Below, one piece after another: positions 34,651-46,510 of a DNA stretch of 64,000 bases. The stretch is from Muscardinus avellanarius (Eukaryota > Chordata > Mammalia > Rodentia > Gliridae), in the NCBI GenBank assembly GCA_963383645.1, contig OY726558.1:186303634-186367633 (forward strand), given 5' to 3'. Within the stretch, counting starts at the first letter, position 1. Each line of letters begins with the position of its first letter. The notes beneath the pieces are model-generated. The model was not told where the DNA came from. It did not search any database and saw only the letters and a program-made list of their open reading frames with translations. The position numbers were made by a program, and so were the translations under genes.

Positions 34651-37364
34651 TTCGTGAGACTTTTCCTAGCAAGAAAGTGCACGTTTTCCCTGGAAGTCAA
34701 GATGATGCTCGGAGCAGATGCTTCCCGCGTTTTCTTGCACCGATGATGATGCGCCAGGTCAGAGGTAGTGAAGTAAGTGAAAAGTAGCCCAGGAGGGACT
34801 GACTGCGCCTGCGCTTGGCAACCCTTCCCCAAAGGAGCTAGCCCAGGCTGAGGGTAGCATCCTAGACGGACTGTTCAGCTTTTTAACGATTTTGTCGCCA
34901 GTGCCATCTATATGCTGCTATATGCTGATGTCTTTAAGGTACGGTTAACTTTACAGTATCTCACTTAAATGCACAGCTAAGGTGAAGGTGTTTCTAATAA
35001 TTAGTATAAAACATTTCTCTAAAAGAAGTAAAACATACCCAATACTTTATAACTTTATACTGGAATATTTTTATGCTCTTGAGCACAACGCCCTTGCTTG
35101 GTATTTAGAGCATTTTTTTTTTTTTACAGTTGACATTTTATTTTTAAAAAGTCAAATAGCATAGTTTGTGTTTGCCAGTTTTCCTCACTTCCTGACCTGC
35201 AGCGTATCTGTCCGGGGGTTTTTAGCCTCAAGGTAGTCTGACCTTTGGGGAAAACTTACTCGCCTCCTTTCTTTGACAGTCGGATTTTGCACTAGCCACG
35301 AGGTATGTGCTAGTAGAAACTTCTGTAAATGGTTAACTTTTTAAAGACTTAAATTTTTAAAGACTGCAATTTGTGTTTAATGCACACCCATACAGAAACA
35401 CAAAGCCTTGATTGTAATTGTGAACTTAAAAAAGAACTGTGTTAGGCCATCGTATTATAAGTTAGGCTTGTTTTGTTGGGCCATTTTAATAAAAGAATAG
35501 TGATTTAGTTGTGATAACATACAAATGTGAATTAGCAGTGGCGGATTTATGTGAGTTTGTATTTTTGGTAAGATGTCACGTTGACAAATACTTAATTTGT
35601 ATCAGTTATGCCTTCCTATTGCAAAAAACAAGTGAACTGATGTCTCTAGAACCATATTTCTTTAACAGGCTCTGTAAAGACACACTGTCATTCACATTAA
35701 TACTGGTGCTCCAATGTCAAAACACTAGCAGGTATAATTACATAGACTAGGATATTAAATATACTCTGTGATGATAAACTGCAAAGTTATTATCCCTGAG
35801 CTTTTAGCCTACTAACTTGTATAATAGGTTTGAGACAGAAATATTATACACTATCACACAAAGAACATATGTATAAAAACACAAGAAATGAAAAGCTGTT
35901 ATTCACTAAATATTATGAGCAAACTTGAGTCCAATCATGCAGACTGTCTTGTTGCCTAAAAAAGATAAGAACCGGGGCAGTAAATTTTATATTAGTGAGT
36001 TAGATTATTTTATACTCTTTAAATTTAAATTTCAAAATCTGCAGATTGTTATCACATTGGGAAGAAATGTTTGTATACATGATCGAAATGCGTGCTTGTA
36101 TATGCTGTATCTTATACAAATAAAATACATGAAGTTCCTCGGATATGTCTTTTTCTACTGTCAATTGCACAGCGGTAGCTGTTTAGTGATAGTAAATGAA
36201 CAGAACTGGAAAGTTCTCGAGTCCAGGAATGGTGAACCTGAAGAACTAAACAGAATCATCAAAACAAAATGATCGTTTGTGTGCTTGTCTGTCAACCCCC
36301 CAAAATTCCACACATTTCAACATAGGGGAGACTTGGTTTTCAGTTTGGGATTTTTAGGGGCTCGATAGTTTTGGCCTAAGCCCTCCACCGCCAAGGAAAG
36401 CCCCTTTACTAAGCAACAGTCAGAGCCAAGTGGCAGGCATTGCTCTCTTTATTCAAATTTCACACTCTGTTCCTGAATCTGGCTGAGTTTTTAGCCCAGT
36501 CAAGTTTCAAGCCCCTTTCATTCATAAGGACCAACATGCCAACTCACTTTTAATGTTTTTCCTATGCTATGTTGGAATTGTCCTCAAGGTGAAAACTTCT
36601 AGGGTGTAGGGGATGGAGTGTCTCCTGCAAGGGTATAGGGAAGGGACAATACACGGAAAGAGAATTAGGAGTGCCACGGCCTTATCTTGTCCATCCTGGC
36701 TTGTAAACACCTGGAGAAGAGTCCGATGGGATCGGCCGGATTGTGTGGGTCTGTATTTTCCTTGTGGTCATGCTAACACCTGTGATTACAAATGTCTCTA
36801 ATCGGAGGCTGAGAGACTCAGAAAAAGTTAATGGGTCTGTGTCAGTTTCCCCTTTTCTCTCTCAAGCTCTCCCCAGTCACTGGTTTCCTTTTTAATTCTG
36901 AAGCTTTCACTAGGAGGCAGCAATGAGTTTGTTGGGGAATTAAAAAAAAAATACCCTGGCAATACTAGGCTGGCAGGCTCACTTTCTCTTTCTTTTCCAT
37001 AAAAGGAGGGAACACTTGGGTCCCAGAGTGAACGAAGACATTGCCTTCCATCTTCCTAGCCTCCTCTGGTTGGGTTTTCACTCAGATGGTTCCAGTTGCA
37101 TTTTTTCCCCTAGAACCATCGATGTGACAGAACACAGCCAAGAAAGCTGTGGACTATTGAGCGGAGCAGATGGCATCAGTGAGCAATGCACGTGAGGCCT
37201 CCGGCATGGACATGTGGAAGACAAGTAATCGCTCCGGGAACACGGCAGCCTGCTCTGTAGCCAGGGGTCTTTGGCATTCTGTTCTTAAGCAAGTGCGATC
37301 AGAGTCTTATCAGCTTCCATACATACCTACATAGAAAGGCATTATAGCCTGTTGGTCTTGTCAG
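34651..37364. other. AT-rich unique sequence upstream of SOX21
   Basis: No SINE, LINE, LTR or microsatellite is recognisable across 2.7 kb. Frames are short. It would be the first intron of the divergent transcript if that model holds, and is a likely home for SOX21 enhancers. Confidence 0.6.
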
Positions 37365-37857
37365 GGAGGAAATGAACAGGTGGTGACAACAGCCGGCCCT
37401 GGGTTTTGGTGGCCGCTCTCCTGTCCAACTGTCAGTCCTCCAAAGGGGAGAATCCCGAGTATATGGTTTACTTAAGTCCTGAGACACAGAGAACACAGGA
37501 GCTGAGAACTGCGAAAATGGCACTTTACCAGTTTCTGCTAAATTTTCATCTCTTTGGGATTTCTATCCCTTCATTCTTCACTGTTCCTGTGGTGCTTGGA
37601 AACTATGGATCCACAATCAGTGATGGAGAACACTTTTCCTCATTTCTTCTTGATAATGCTCAAGCCGGGTGGCCTTTTCAAAAGGACCTGTACCTAGACG
37701 GCAGAGCAAGAGAACTGGAAAAGCAGTCTCCTTTTAACCCAAACAACAAAACCCTCTGTGAAGAAAAGGTAATACAAAGAACCCACGTCAGACAACTTCA
37801 CAGAATCCTGATTTTAGATTTCAAGAATCCTATAAAAGCAATGGAGAGCACTTTCGG
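37365..37857 (+). ncRNA. possible internal exon with an open frame, divergent strand
   Basis: Ends at a perfect donor, CGG|GTAAGT (GT at 37858-37859). A weak acceptor TTGTCAG lies at 37358-37364. After a stop at 37373 the frame is open to the donor; the first ATG is 37463 (weak context) and the next is 37517 (A at -3, G at +4). From 37517 it would encode about 113 residues beginning MALYQFLLNFHLFGISIPSF, a hydrophobic start. I recognise no family. It may be a non-coding exon with a chance frame. Confidence 0.25.
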
Positions 37858-37863
37858 GTAAGT

Positions 37864-38058
37864 GCTTTTTAGGTGGGAGAGAGCTCGTCTTCAACAAAAC
37901 CAGAAATGAATGCTGAGGTTGGACAGTCAGCCTAACATGTGACCCGTGTCAGGAAAAAACCCTTTCAACCTTCTGTAAGTTTTCAAATGAAGAAACTGGG
38001 TTCTGGTCCGGTGGGGTCACTAGTAAATTTCATCATCAGCATGCCCTGGTTTAAAGAA

Positions 38059-38059
<1 letters not shown>
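37864..38059. other. unique sequence between candidate exon and GA repeat
   Basis: A stretch near 37975-38040 (CAAATGAAGAAACTGGGTTC...) may be a worn MIR piece; otherwise nothing recognised. Confidence 0.4.
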
Positions 38060-38126
<67 letters not shown>

Positions 38127-38215
38127 AGGAGAGGAGAGGAGAGGAGAGGAGAGGAGAGGAGAGGAGAGGAGAGGAGAGGGAAGAAGAGGGAAGAGGAGGA
38201 GGGAGAGGAGGAGAG
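38060..38215 (+). repeat. (GA)n followed by (GGAGA)n polypurine tract
   Basis: About 32 GA units (38060-38123), then about 11 GGAGA pentamers, then irregular GGAAGA/GGAGG sequence. All-purine on the plus strand for about 155 bases; capable of triplex (H-DNA) formation. Confidence 0.95.
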
Positions 38216-38389
38216 AGGAGAAAAGGACCCTCTTAAATACTCCAGCAGCATGGTAGATAGGCTATGCTTCTGGTTTTACAGAAATCACTGTCTCTGACTG
38301 TTCTCCCCAGCTGCCATATCCTGAGCTGAGTCTTCCTACTTAGATATAGCTTACCTCAATAGCTACCAGACACCACCAATTCCTATGAC

Positions 38390-38560
38390 ATGCATTCTCT
38401 GCTTTAACTTTCAGGAAAGCCCTATAGTGTAAGATTTCTCATCTCCACTTTGCCATCTAGGGAGGCTGAGCCTTAGAGCAGAACAGTAACTCATCCAAAG
38501 TCACCCAACTATGGGAGCTGCCTGACACCGCTGAAGCCCCTCACCGCGGCTGGAGTCAGG
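38390..38560 (+). mobile_element. MIR-like SINE fossil
   Basis: Pattern ...CTCCACTTTGCCATCTAGG...GAGCAGAACAGTAACTCATCCAAAGTCACCCAACTATGG...GCTGAAGCCC follows the MIR core (...GTTAAGTAACTTGCCCAAGGTCAC...), with many changes. Confidence 0.5.
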
Positions 38561-38930
38561 CTCCGCCTCTTCCTGGCTCACATTCTCAATCCTATCTACT
38601 TCCTCAACTGCGATCCTACAGGTGACTCACAGACACCCCAGGCCCTCTGGGAGGGAAGGAGGGACTTCCCAAAGGCTCTCTCTCCAGTAAGAAGGGCGGT
38701 CTCCAAAGCCTAGTCGGCCTGACCTTCCTGGCTTTAAGCAATCTACTATATCTCACTCCACTGACCTCCCCCAGCAAACACCCAGCCCAGAATAAACCCT
38801 CTCTCTACCCTTTCTCTGATAGCCCAGGGCTGCTAGAAGAACTCTCATAACAATGTTATCTAATCTCAGTCTTTATTTCCCCCTCTTTAACTGGGGGCCT
38901 CCCCTCTCACTCTCCATCCTTTCTTCTTCT

Positions 38931-39006
38931 TCTTCTTCTTCTTCTTCTTCTTCTTCTTCTTCTTCTTCTTCTTCTTCTTCTTCTTCTTCTTCTTCTTCTT
39001 CTTCTT
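38931..39006 (+). repeat. (CTT)n / (GAA)n triplet repeat
   Basis: About 25 uninterrupted CTT units, 5.9 kb upstream of SOX21 and next to the right edge of the transposon-free zone. GAA/TTC arrays of this size can adopt triplex structures. Confidence 0.95.
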
Positions 39007-39283
39007 TTGTGAAGTCTTAAGCACACAAATTTGGTTTAATATTAGTTCCTGATCCATGATACATTCTTATACTGGGCCCATCAAGGAAGACCCCACTTAT
39101 ATTTGGTTATATTTATCTGCTGGTAAACCTATATCTGACTAAATGATCTTCCCAGTAGACAAGCCCCATAACCCAGCATAACCATTTTTTATTCCTTTGG
39201 TTTTTACATACTATAAAAAAAATCTAGATATAGCCTTTATAAAAAAAGAGTATGCTTTTATTTTGAATTGTTTCACAAGACAA

Positions 39284-39502
39284 CTTTTATTTTGTTTTAT
39301 TTTATTGCTGTACTGGGGGAACCCAGAGGCATTTACCTCCAAGCTACACCCCCAGTCCTATTTTTTATTCTTTATTTTGAAACAGGGTCTCACTGAGTTG
39401 CAAAGGGTCTCACTAAGTAGCTGAGGCTGGTCCCGAACTGCGATCCTCCTGTCTCAGCCTCCCAAATGCTGGGATTACAAGCGTGCACCACCACAGCCGG
39501 CT
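39284..39502 (-). mobile_element. B1-dID SINE, antisense
   Basis: GCTGTACTGGGGGAACCCAG to CACCACCACAGCCGGCT. First SINE after the SOX21 domain. Confidence 0.9.
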
Positions 39503-39711
39503 CCTGCAAGAAATCTTGGGTATGTAATCTGTATTGATTTTTCATTTCACTATCTTGTTCGGATCCAGCAGTCTCATCTCATGTTGCTGGAGTTCATTTA
39601 TCTGAGCTGCTGTCTTACTCAGTTGTATAAATATGCCACGGTCCAGTGTTTACTGTCCTGGGGATGAGCACATATGCAGCTAGTCCTCTGGGTTTTTTTT
39701 TGTTTTTGTTT

Positions 39712-39792
39712 TTTTGGTGGTACTGGGGTTCCTGGAAGCCCTTCTACCTCTAGGCTACACTCCCAGACCTATTATATACATATGTATGTATG

Positions 39793-39853
<61 letters not shown>

Positions 39854-39968
39854 TTTAAATTTGGAAACAGGGTCTTTTAAGCCAGAGCGGCTGGCTTCGA
39901 ACCTGCCTGATCCTCCTGTCTCCGCCTCCCAAGCGTGGGGATTACAAGCATGCGCCGCCACGCCCGGC
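39712..39968 (-). mobile_element. B1-dID SINE, antisense, short-linker subfamily, (TA)n in linker
   Basis: GGTGGTACTGGGGTTCCTGG...; linker expanded to (GTAT)n(TA)n (39777-39846); TTTTAAGCCAGAGCGGCTGG deletion; ends CGCCACGCCCGGC. Confidence 0.9.
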
Positions 39969-40647
39969 GAGTCCCTGTTTTTAAGGGTTGTGGACTGGCT
40001 GTCAAAGGCATCCTTGTTCACATTTAGTGCTGTACGTGTGTAAGGGCAGAACGCCGCAGAAATGAGAACCTCACTTGGTCTCTGTTCTTTTTCCAAGTGG
40101 ATCCTTTTGTCTTTCTGTTTGCTTTGGGTTTTTCTCCAGGCCTTGATTGAGAGTGTTGTTTCTTATGTTTTGCCCAAGTTTATTATCTATGGGATAATTA
40201 ATCTTGTAGGAGCTATTTCTCCATTACCACCATCCATCCAAAATTGATTTCATGGATAGTATGAGGCCTGATTTCTTTCCAGATGAATACTCAAATTTTT
40301 AGAACCATCAATTGAAGAGACTGCTTTTTATACTGTTTTCAAGTGCTACCCTCACCCTAAATAAAAATTGATATGACCTGGTTTCGGGACTTTCTATTTT
40401 GCTTCATGTATTCCAGTTTTTCTATTTTTGCACCAATATTGTGCTATCTTTATTCTGGTAGAACACGTCTTCTCATCTTCTTACTCAAAAGTGTCTTGGC
40501 TTTTTCTTTTTTTATTTCCATATAAATTTTAGAACAGATTGCCCAGTTTTAAGTATTCCTTAAAAACCTAACTATTTTTTAAAAAGCCTTTTAATTTAAG
40601 ATTGTTCTAAGTCTGAAGGTTGATTTAGGGAGAACTGGCATCTTTTG

Positions 40648-40881
40648 TGTGCTTGGGTTATGGAGACTAAACCAGGGGGCATTCTGCCTTAGAGTTATAC
40701 TCACAGCCTTATTTTATATTTATTTATTTATTTATTGTATTATTTTATTTTACTTTACTTTGAAACAGGGTCTTGCTGAGTTGCTGAGAGCCTTGCTAAA
40801 TTGCTCAGACCAGCTTCAAGCCTGTGATCCTCCTGTCTTAGTCTCCCAAGTACTGGAACTGCAGGTGTGAGACACCACAGG
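40648..40881 (-). mobile_element. B1-dID SINE, antisense, in old L1
   Basis: TGCTTGGGTTATGGAGACTA to GTGAGACACCACAGG; (TTTA)n in the linker. Confidence 0.8.
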
Positions 40882-41040
40882 AGCTAAATTCTGACACCTT
40901 TCTAATGTTAATCCTTATAATCCTAGTATTCTTCCCTTAACTTTGTGGTATTTTTATTTCCCTCAGTAACATATTATAGGGTTTTGGGGGGTAAAATTTC
41001 TATATCTCTATTATTCCTTGGTTTAAAAATATATTAGATG

Positions 41041-41294
41041 AGCCAGGCATGGTGGCCCAAGCTTGTAATCCCAGCGCTTGCTAGGCTGAGACAGGAGGAT
41101 CACACAGGTTCAAAGCCAGCCTCAGCTACTTAGTGAGGCTCTTAGCAACTTAGTGAGACCCCTTTTCCAAATAAAGTATAAAATAGATCTGGGAATATAG
41201 CCTAGAGGTAGAAAAGCCCCTGGGTTCCATCCCAGTGCCCCCCACTATATATATATATATATATATATTCATATATATTCATATATATATATGA
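41041..41294 (+). mobile_element. B1-dID SINE with (TA)n tail
   Basis: AGCCAGGCATGGTGGCCCAA to CCATCCCAGTGCCCCC, then (TA)n 41245-41294. Confidence 0.9.
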
Positions 41295-41480
41295 ATAATT
41301 TTATTTTCTTTGTTGTTGGTATACAGAAATGCAATAGCTTTTTTTTACTAACTTTGAAAGTGGTAACCTTGTAAAACCATTTTTTAATTCAAATGATACT
41401 CAATATCATCAAACATATCTTAGATTCCTATATATAAAATCATATAATCTATAAATAATTGAGAGTTATCTCTTTCTATT

Positions 41481-41661
41481 TTTTTGTATCAAGTATTGAA
41501 CCCAGCATCATACTACCTCTGACTTATACCCTGGCCCTTCTTATCTATTTATGATTTTGAAACAGAGTCTTGCTAAGTTGCTGAGAGAGTGGCCCTGGAC
41601 CTGAGTTCTTCCTATCTCAGCCTCCCAAGTACTGGGATTAAGGTGTATCATCACACCAGGC
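41481..41661 (-). mobile_element. B1-dID SINE, antisense, worn
   Basis: TTTTGTATCAAGTATTGAAC to CATCACACCAGGCT. Confidence 0.8.
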
Positions 41662-41790
41662 TCTTCCCTTTTAATTCTTGCATATTTTATTTCTTTCTCT
41701 TGATTTCAGCACTGTCTAGACTCTTCAGGCTATTGTTGAATAGAATTGTGATGTAGATGACCTTGTCTTTGGTCCATGTGTGACTTCCTG

Positions 41791-43094
41791 GAGGGGCCAC
41801 TGTATCCTTTTCAGAGCTTGTGACCTGTAACTGTATATGTAGTTCATTTCTGGTCCCATTGCCACCCAGTCACATACATGTACACATTTGGTGGGATTCT
41901 TCTTAGAGACAGTTTACCAACCAAATCATTTAGTCTTTATCTCTAGAATAAGAATCCTACCTCATTGAGTTCATGAACCCTGAATACTGAAGAAATAACT
42001 CTTTCTTCCTTCTTTCCATCTGTCCAATATAAGTTTTTGCCATATAAAGTTGCTGAACACTTGCCCAGTTATATATAACCTTAGGCTGTTTGCCTCGGCA
42101 TGTTTTTATACCACTGTGCGATAGTATCTTATGTTAGGAACTGTAGCCTATGTTTCTGAATCAGTAGGCAAAAGCTACATGTGGGTTACTGGTCAGTGTT
42201 CTCTAGTTTCCTGTACCATCTTTGGAGAAGTTGATAGATTGGTCTAGCCTCAGTGCCCACTTGAGGTTCTTATCTACATGTGGATGATCGTTTTACCCAA
42301 ACATCATTTCTAGAGTCAGGGTAAAATTGTCCATAAACAAGCAAAGCCATGAGTCCTTCTAATTTTTGTTACTTGAATATGAGAGGACACAAGTTAGGAA
42401 TTCTGTAGTATTAAAAAAAACTAGTGTTTAGTCTGATGCGAACTGTATCTAATCAGCCTAGCTGCCTGAAAAGTTGACTTATGACCCTAATGGACTTATC
42501 TCCCCTGGTTATTTGCAGACCACATTGTATTTTAATGTTTTGTGTGTGCACTAAAGTGTTTCTGTACACTGACTTCCTAGCTGACATGTCCTTTTATTCA
42601 CTATCAGCCTCCAATTTCACATTCAGGGAAGTTGTCAGGAGCGGCCAGACTCAGATCACAGGCCTGCAGTGCTATTTTACAGTGTGCTTTTAAAGCAGCG
42701 TTTGATGTCCGTGTGTGTACATTGCCTACTTATAAGTACATCTGTTGCTGTCGAACAAAACCCCCCCTTTTTTAAAAAATAAAACTTGTCTTCGTTTATT
42801 TACTTGAGACAAAAGGAAGCTTTCACTGTGTCTCAGGGTTTGCTTTTTAATAAAAATTTGTCTTTACTATTATGGCAAATGGAAGTGAGTTTAGAGACTG
42901 GAAACAACTCTAAAAGAAGATACTATCTGCTGGACTCATTAATAATCCTTTGGAGTTGCTTTTTCTTTACTGACACAACTCCAGAAAACTGAGTTGACTA
43001 CTCCCTGTTTTCTATGTCTTTATGCCCTGGATCAGCTATTTCACTGCCAGTAACTCTTTGTTACAACTATTAACCCATATACTTCCTTACTTCA
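41791..43094. other. unique AT-rich sequence
   Basis: No repeat family recognised; short frames only. Confidence 0.5.
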
Positions 43095-43206
43095 CTTTAA
43101 ACACCCAAAGGGCAAGGACCATATCATTTAGATCTTTTTACCTCAGCACCCAGCAAGACTCCTGGCATCAAATAGGTGCTAATAAATTGTTGATGAGTGA
43201 ATGAAT
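43095..43206 (-). mobile_element. L2/MIR-like fossil
   Basis: GCAAGGACCATATCATTTAG, CCTGGCATCAAATAGGTGCT, AATAAATTGTTGATGAGTGA. Just left of the candidate exon at 43719. Confidence 0.45.
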
Positions 43207-43718
43207 CAGCCAAAGCTCAAAGTCCACGAGCATGTAGCCAAGGAGGAAGGAGAGGTGGGGAATTGAACTTCACGATTCAGATACAAGATTATCAATCTAA
43301 TCTTATTTAATTAATGAATCCTAATGAAGCCTAGAGTTGTGCTGGAAACGAGATGACTTAAATAATGTTAAATAATATATCCCAAGTGAAACTCCTTTAT
43401 TCGTACCTTCTATCATCAAGATATTTTAACTATGATCTACCCCACACATCCTCTCTCCTGGAACAATTTGGTCATTATTCAAGAATTAACTTAGATTGAA
43501 GATGAGTCTGCAACAAAGACTGTAGCTGTTAAGTTTCAACTACAAAAGTTGGTTAACCTCTGTTTTTTTTTTAATTCCTTGACTGTAAAATCAAGAGCAT
43601 GTATAATTAAATTAAGTCATGCATTTTTATGTTTTTATAAAATGAAAGGAATGCTTAAAGGGTGCTGATTGTACATTCTCATTCAATATATTCTAAAAAT
43701 CATATTATTTTCTTTCAG
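43207..43718. other. unique sequence preceding the candidate 77-bp exon
   Basis: AT-rich, no repeat recognised; would be intron in the spliced model. Confidence 0.4.
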
Positions 43719-43795
43719 TGCTTCATCTGTGAGTGATGAAATTTTTACTCTAAAATTCCTTGGACCTGTAGCAGTGAACACTCGGGAATGCCCAG
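43719..43795 (+). ncRNA. possible 77-bp internal exon, divergent strand
   Basis: Bounded by a pyrimidine-rich acceptor (ATTTTCTTTCAG, AG at 43717-43718) and a good donor (CCCAG|GTAAAT, GT at 43796). If joined to the 37857 donor, the frame stays open through all 25 codons (ASSVSDEIFTLKFLGPVAVN...). Non-repeat sequence. No RNA evidence is available, and 25 open codons can arise by chance. Confidence 0.25.
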
Positions 43796-43947
43796 GTAAA
43801 TCGAGTCCGGCTCCTTTCCAAAAGCTCTGTCTCAGGGTGTGAGGCAGGACTAAGCTTATGTGAACTCTGCAGTACACAGGGTGATAATCAGAGAGGCAGA
43901 ATTTCTAAGGATGTGTGTGTGGTACGAGATAAAGAAAGCTACATGAA

Positions 43948-44236
43948 GGCCTGGCATGGTAACCCACACCTATATTCCCAGTACTTGGGAGACCAAGACA
44001 AAAGAATTGCAGGTTCAAGGCCAGCATCATCGACTTAACAAGATCATTAGCAATTTAGTAAGATCCTGTTTCAAAGTAAAAAAAAAAAAAGGGGGGGGGA
44101 CTTAGGGTGTGGCTAAGAGGTAGAATGCCCCTGGGTTCAATTCTAGTATAGGAGAAGAAGAAAAAAAAAGAAGGAGGAGGAGGAGGAAGAAAAAGAGGAG
44201 GAGGAGGAGGAGAAGGAGGAGAAGGAGAAGGAGAGG
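43948..44236 (+). mobile_element. B1-dID SINE with polypurine tail
   Basis: AAGGCCTGGCATGGTAACCC to CAATTCTAGTATAGG, then (GAA)/(GGA)n to 44236. Confidence 0.85.
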
Positions 44237-44284
44237 AATGTGGTGATGATTACAAGGAGCATTCACACTACACTACTTTTATTT

Positions 44285-44473
44285 TTGTGGTGCTGAGGAT
44301 GGAACCCAGGGGCATTCTACCTCCAAGCTACACACCCAGCCCTATTTTTTATTCTAATTTTTCACTAAGTTTCAGAGGGACTCACTAAGTAGCTGAGGCT
44401 GTCACGAACCTGAGATCCTTCTGTCTCAGCCTCCCAAGTACTGGGATTCCAAGCGTGTACCACCACGCCCGGC
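44285..44473 (-). mobile_element. B1-dID SINE, antisense
   Basis: TTGTGGTGCTGAGGATGGAA to CCACCACGCCCGGC. Confidence 0.9.
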
Positions 44474-45347
44474 ACACACTACATCACTTTTGTGATTACC
44501 TCTATGTGGACTTGGAATGCCAAGGTGATGCTTACTTAGCCATGTGAATATGATTTTACGTTACCAGAGAAATTTAATTGGCTGCTTCCAGCCACCTGTT
44601 CTCAATGGAGATAGACTTGGTGGTAGATTAAAGACTGAGGCAAATATCTTGTTACTTCTTCTTTAAGTCTAATAACTCACTTCTTGGATCCACATTGGCC
44701 TTAGTGACTTGCCTGACTACTATGACACAGTAGAAGTGTTATTCTGGGGCTTCTAGATCATAAGAAGCTCTGCAATTTCTCCCTGGAGCTCCTGGACTCT
44801 GGGGCCACAGTGGTGTTGTGTGAAAATGGTACCTACCTTGAGGCTACCTGTGCGAGATGTGCTGATGTGTGGTACTGGCTGATTCAAGCCTCCTGGCCAT
44901 CCCTGCGGAGGTGTCAAACATAGCGATGCTGTTTGATCTTCCAAAGCAGCTCATTCAGCAGCAGACACCACCCAGTGACCTTTGTGGTGCCCCGTGAGAC
45001 CGAAGAATCACCCTGCTGAGCCCTGCCTGAGTATCTGGCCCACAAAATCACGATAGACAATAAGAGGCTTATTGTGTTAAGCTGCTGTGTTTGAGAGGAG
45101 TGGATTATGCAGCAAGAGAGAAAGAACTACAACAGCCCTCATCTAAGTATCAAAGTCCAGAGTTATTATAATGAATAACCTGGCCCGTCTGCTTATTTAT
45201 AAGCAAATTATTTTGAAGATGCCTTGTTTCTTTAAATCCTGAGGGATAGGGTTTAATGTCACAAATAAAGCACACAGCTTGTAAAATCTGCAAGAGGAGA
45301 CCTTTTCTTTGGCGCAAAATATATGACTTGATAGTTGCAGATTCTTT
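44474..45347. other. unique sequence
   Basis: Part near 44700-45130 (GCCTGAGTATCTGGCCC, TGTGTTAAGCTGCTGTG) may be an old LTR end; nothing coding. Confidence 0.4.
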
Positions 45348-45554
45348 TTTTAAACTGGGGATTGAGCCCAGCGGTGTTCTGTCTCCAAGCGACACCCCAG
45401 CCCTCCTCCCCTTTTGAATTACTTTTTAAATTTTTGAAACAGGGTCTTGCTATGTTGCTGAGGCTCTCAATAAGTAGCTGAGATTTGCCTTGAACCTGCA
45501 ACCTCCTGTCTCTGGCTCCCAAATACTGGGATTACAGGTGTGCACCACCCTGCT
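45348..45554 (-). mobile_element. B1-dID SINE, antisense, worn
   Basis: TTTTTTAAACTGGGGATTGA to GTGCACCACCCTGCTG. Confidence 0.85.
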
Positions 45555-45699
45555 GTCATTTTTTTTTTTCCTTTTAAACTTTTAACTTCAAATTTTGTGT
45601 TTTGAAGTATATGTGAATAAATTCTTTTCATTGGACTAAAAAATCATCTGTCGCTTATATGAGAGCCAATTACGCATCTTACAATACAATTAAAAAATA

Positions 45700-45919
45700 G
45701 GAGCCAAGCATGTGGTGCACACTTATAATCCCAGTACTTGGGAGGCTGAGACAAGAGGATCACGGTTTGCAGCCAGCCTTAGCTACTTAAGTGAGGCCCT
45801 TTGCAACTCAGTGAGACCCTGTTTCCAAATAAAGAATAAAAAATAGGGCTGGGGGTGCAGATCAGAGATAGAATGCTCCTGGGTTTCATTTCTAGTGCCG
45901 CAAAAAAAAAAAAAAAAAA
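45700..45919 (+). mobile_element. B1-dID SINE
   Basis: AGGAGCCAAGCATGTGGTGC to CATTTCTAGTGCCGC and poly(A). Confidence 0.9.
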
Positions 45920-46369
45920 GAAAAAATAGGAGTAGAAACAGAAGATGAAGACGTCACAAGAAGACATAAAACTTCACCAAAAAAATTAACATATGGCAGC
46001 GTATCTTGATGACACTTACTTGGTGGGGCTCCATCCCTTTCCTTAAGCTATGGGCTTTTTGCTTTCATCTCTTTGGGGGAACACGATGCTTAAGGAAAAT
46101 ATTAGTAATGTCTACAGAGATGGATTAATAAATTCCATTGTCGACTGGACTCCCACTCAATCTGATGAATCAGTGGTTTTGTGGTTTCTGAAATCAACAG
46201 AGTCCATCAATTAAAAGACATATTGCAATTAATGTTTTTAATTATAAACAGTCCGAGGAGGATGCTACATCAGAGATTAAGCATTATGTGTTCAAAAGGC
46301 AGGTAGGAACAACACAATAGGAGGAACAGCAAATGGAGAATCCAGCGTGCCGTGTCTGAGCCCCAGGCT
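45920..46369. other. unique sequence
   Basis: Nothing recognised before the MIR trace. Confidence 0.5.
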
Positions 46370-46510
46370 GGCTTCACACTAGTCTAGAGTAACTTCTGAG
46401 GCCTCAGTCTCCTCGGGTGTAAAACGGGAATAAGCAAAACCTCCTTAGCTGATATATGAGGTTGAGCAGTAAAATAAGCAGTAAAATGTTAAATCTCAGA
46501 TAAAACATCT
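46370..46510 (+). mobile_element. MIR-like SINE fossil
   Basis: GAGGCCTCAGTCTCCTCGGG, TGTAAAACGGGAATAAGC, ATATGAGGTTGAGCAGTAAA follow the MIR core. Confidence 0.5.

Larger units (their letters stand above)
40260..41790 (-). mobile_element. ancient L1M ORF2, antisense, split by three SINEs
   Basis: GTGTCTTGGCTTTTTC, TTTCCATATAAATTTTAGAA, GGTTGATTTAGGGAGAACTG, GGCATCTTTTG, and after the SINEs GGCTATTGTTGAATAGAATT and GACCTTGTCTTTGG: worn reverse ORF2 in the expected order. Confidence 0.7.

Noticed and set aside
33485..34787. Frames of 395 (minus) and 432 (plus) codons in the CpG island
   Set aside because: Long frames on both strands at once are expected in very GC-rich DNA; neither shows a domain or codon pattern of a gene.
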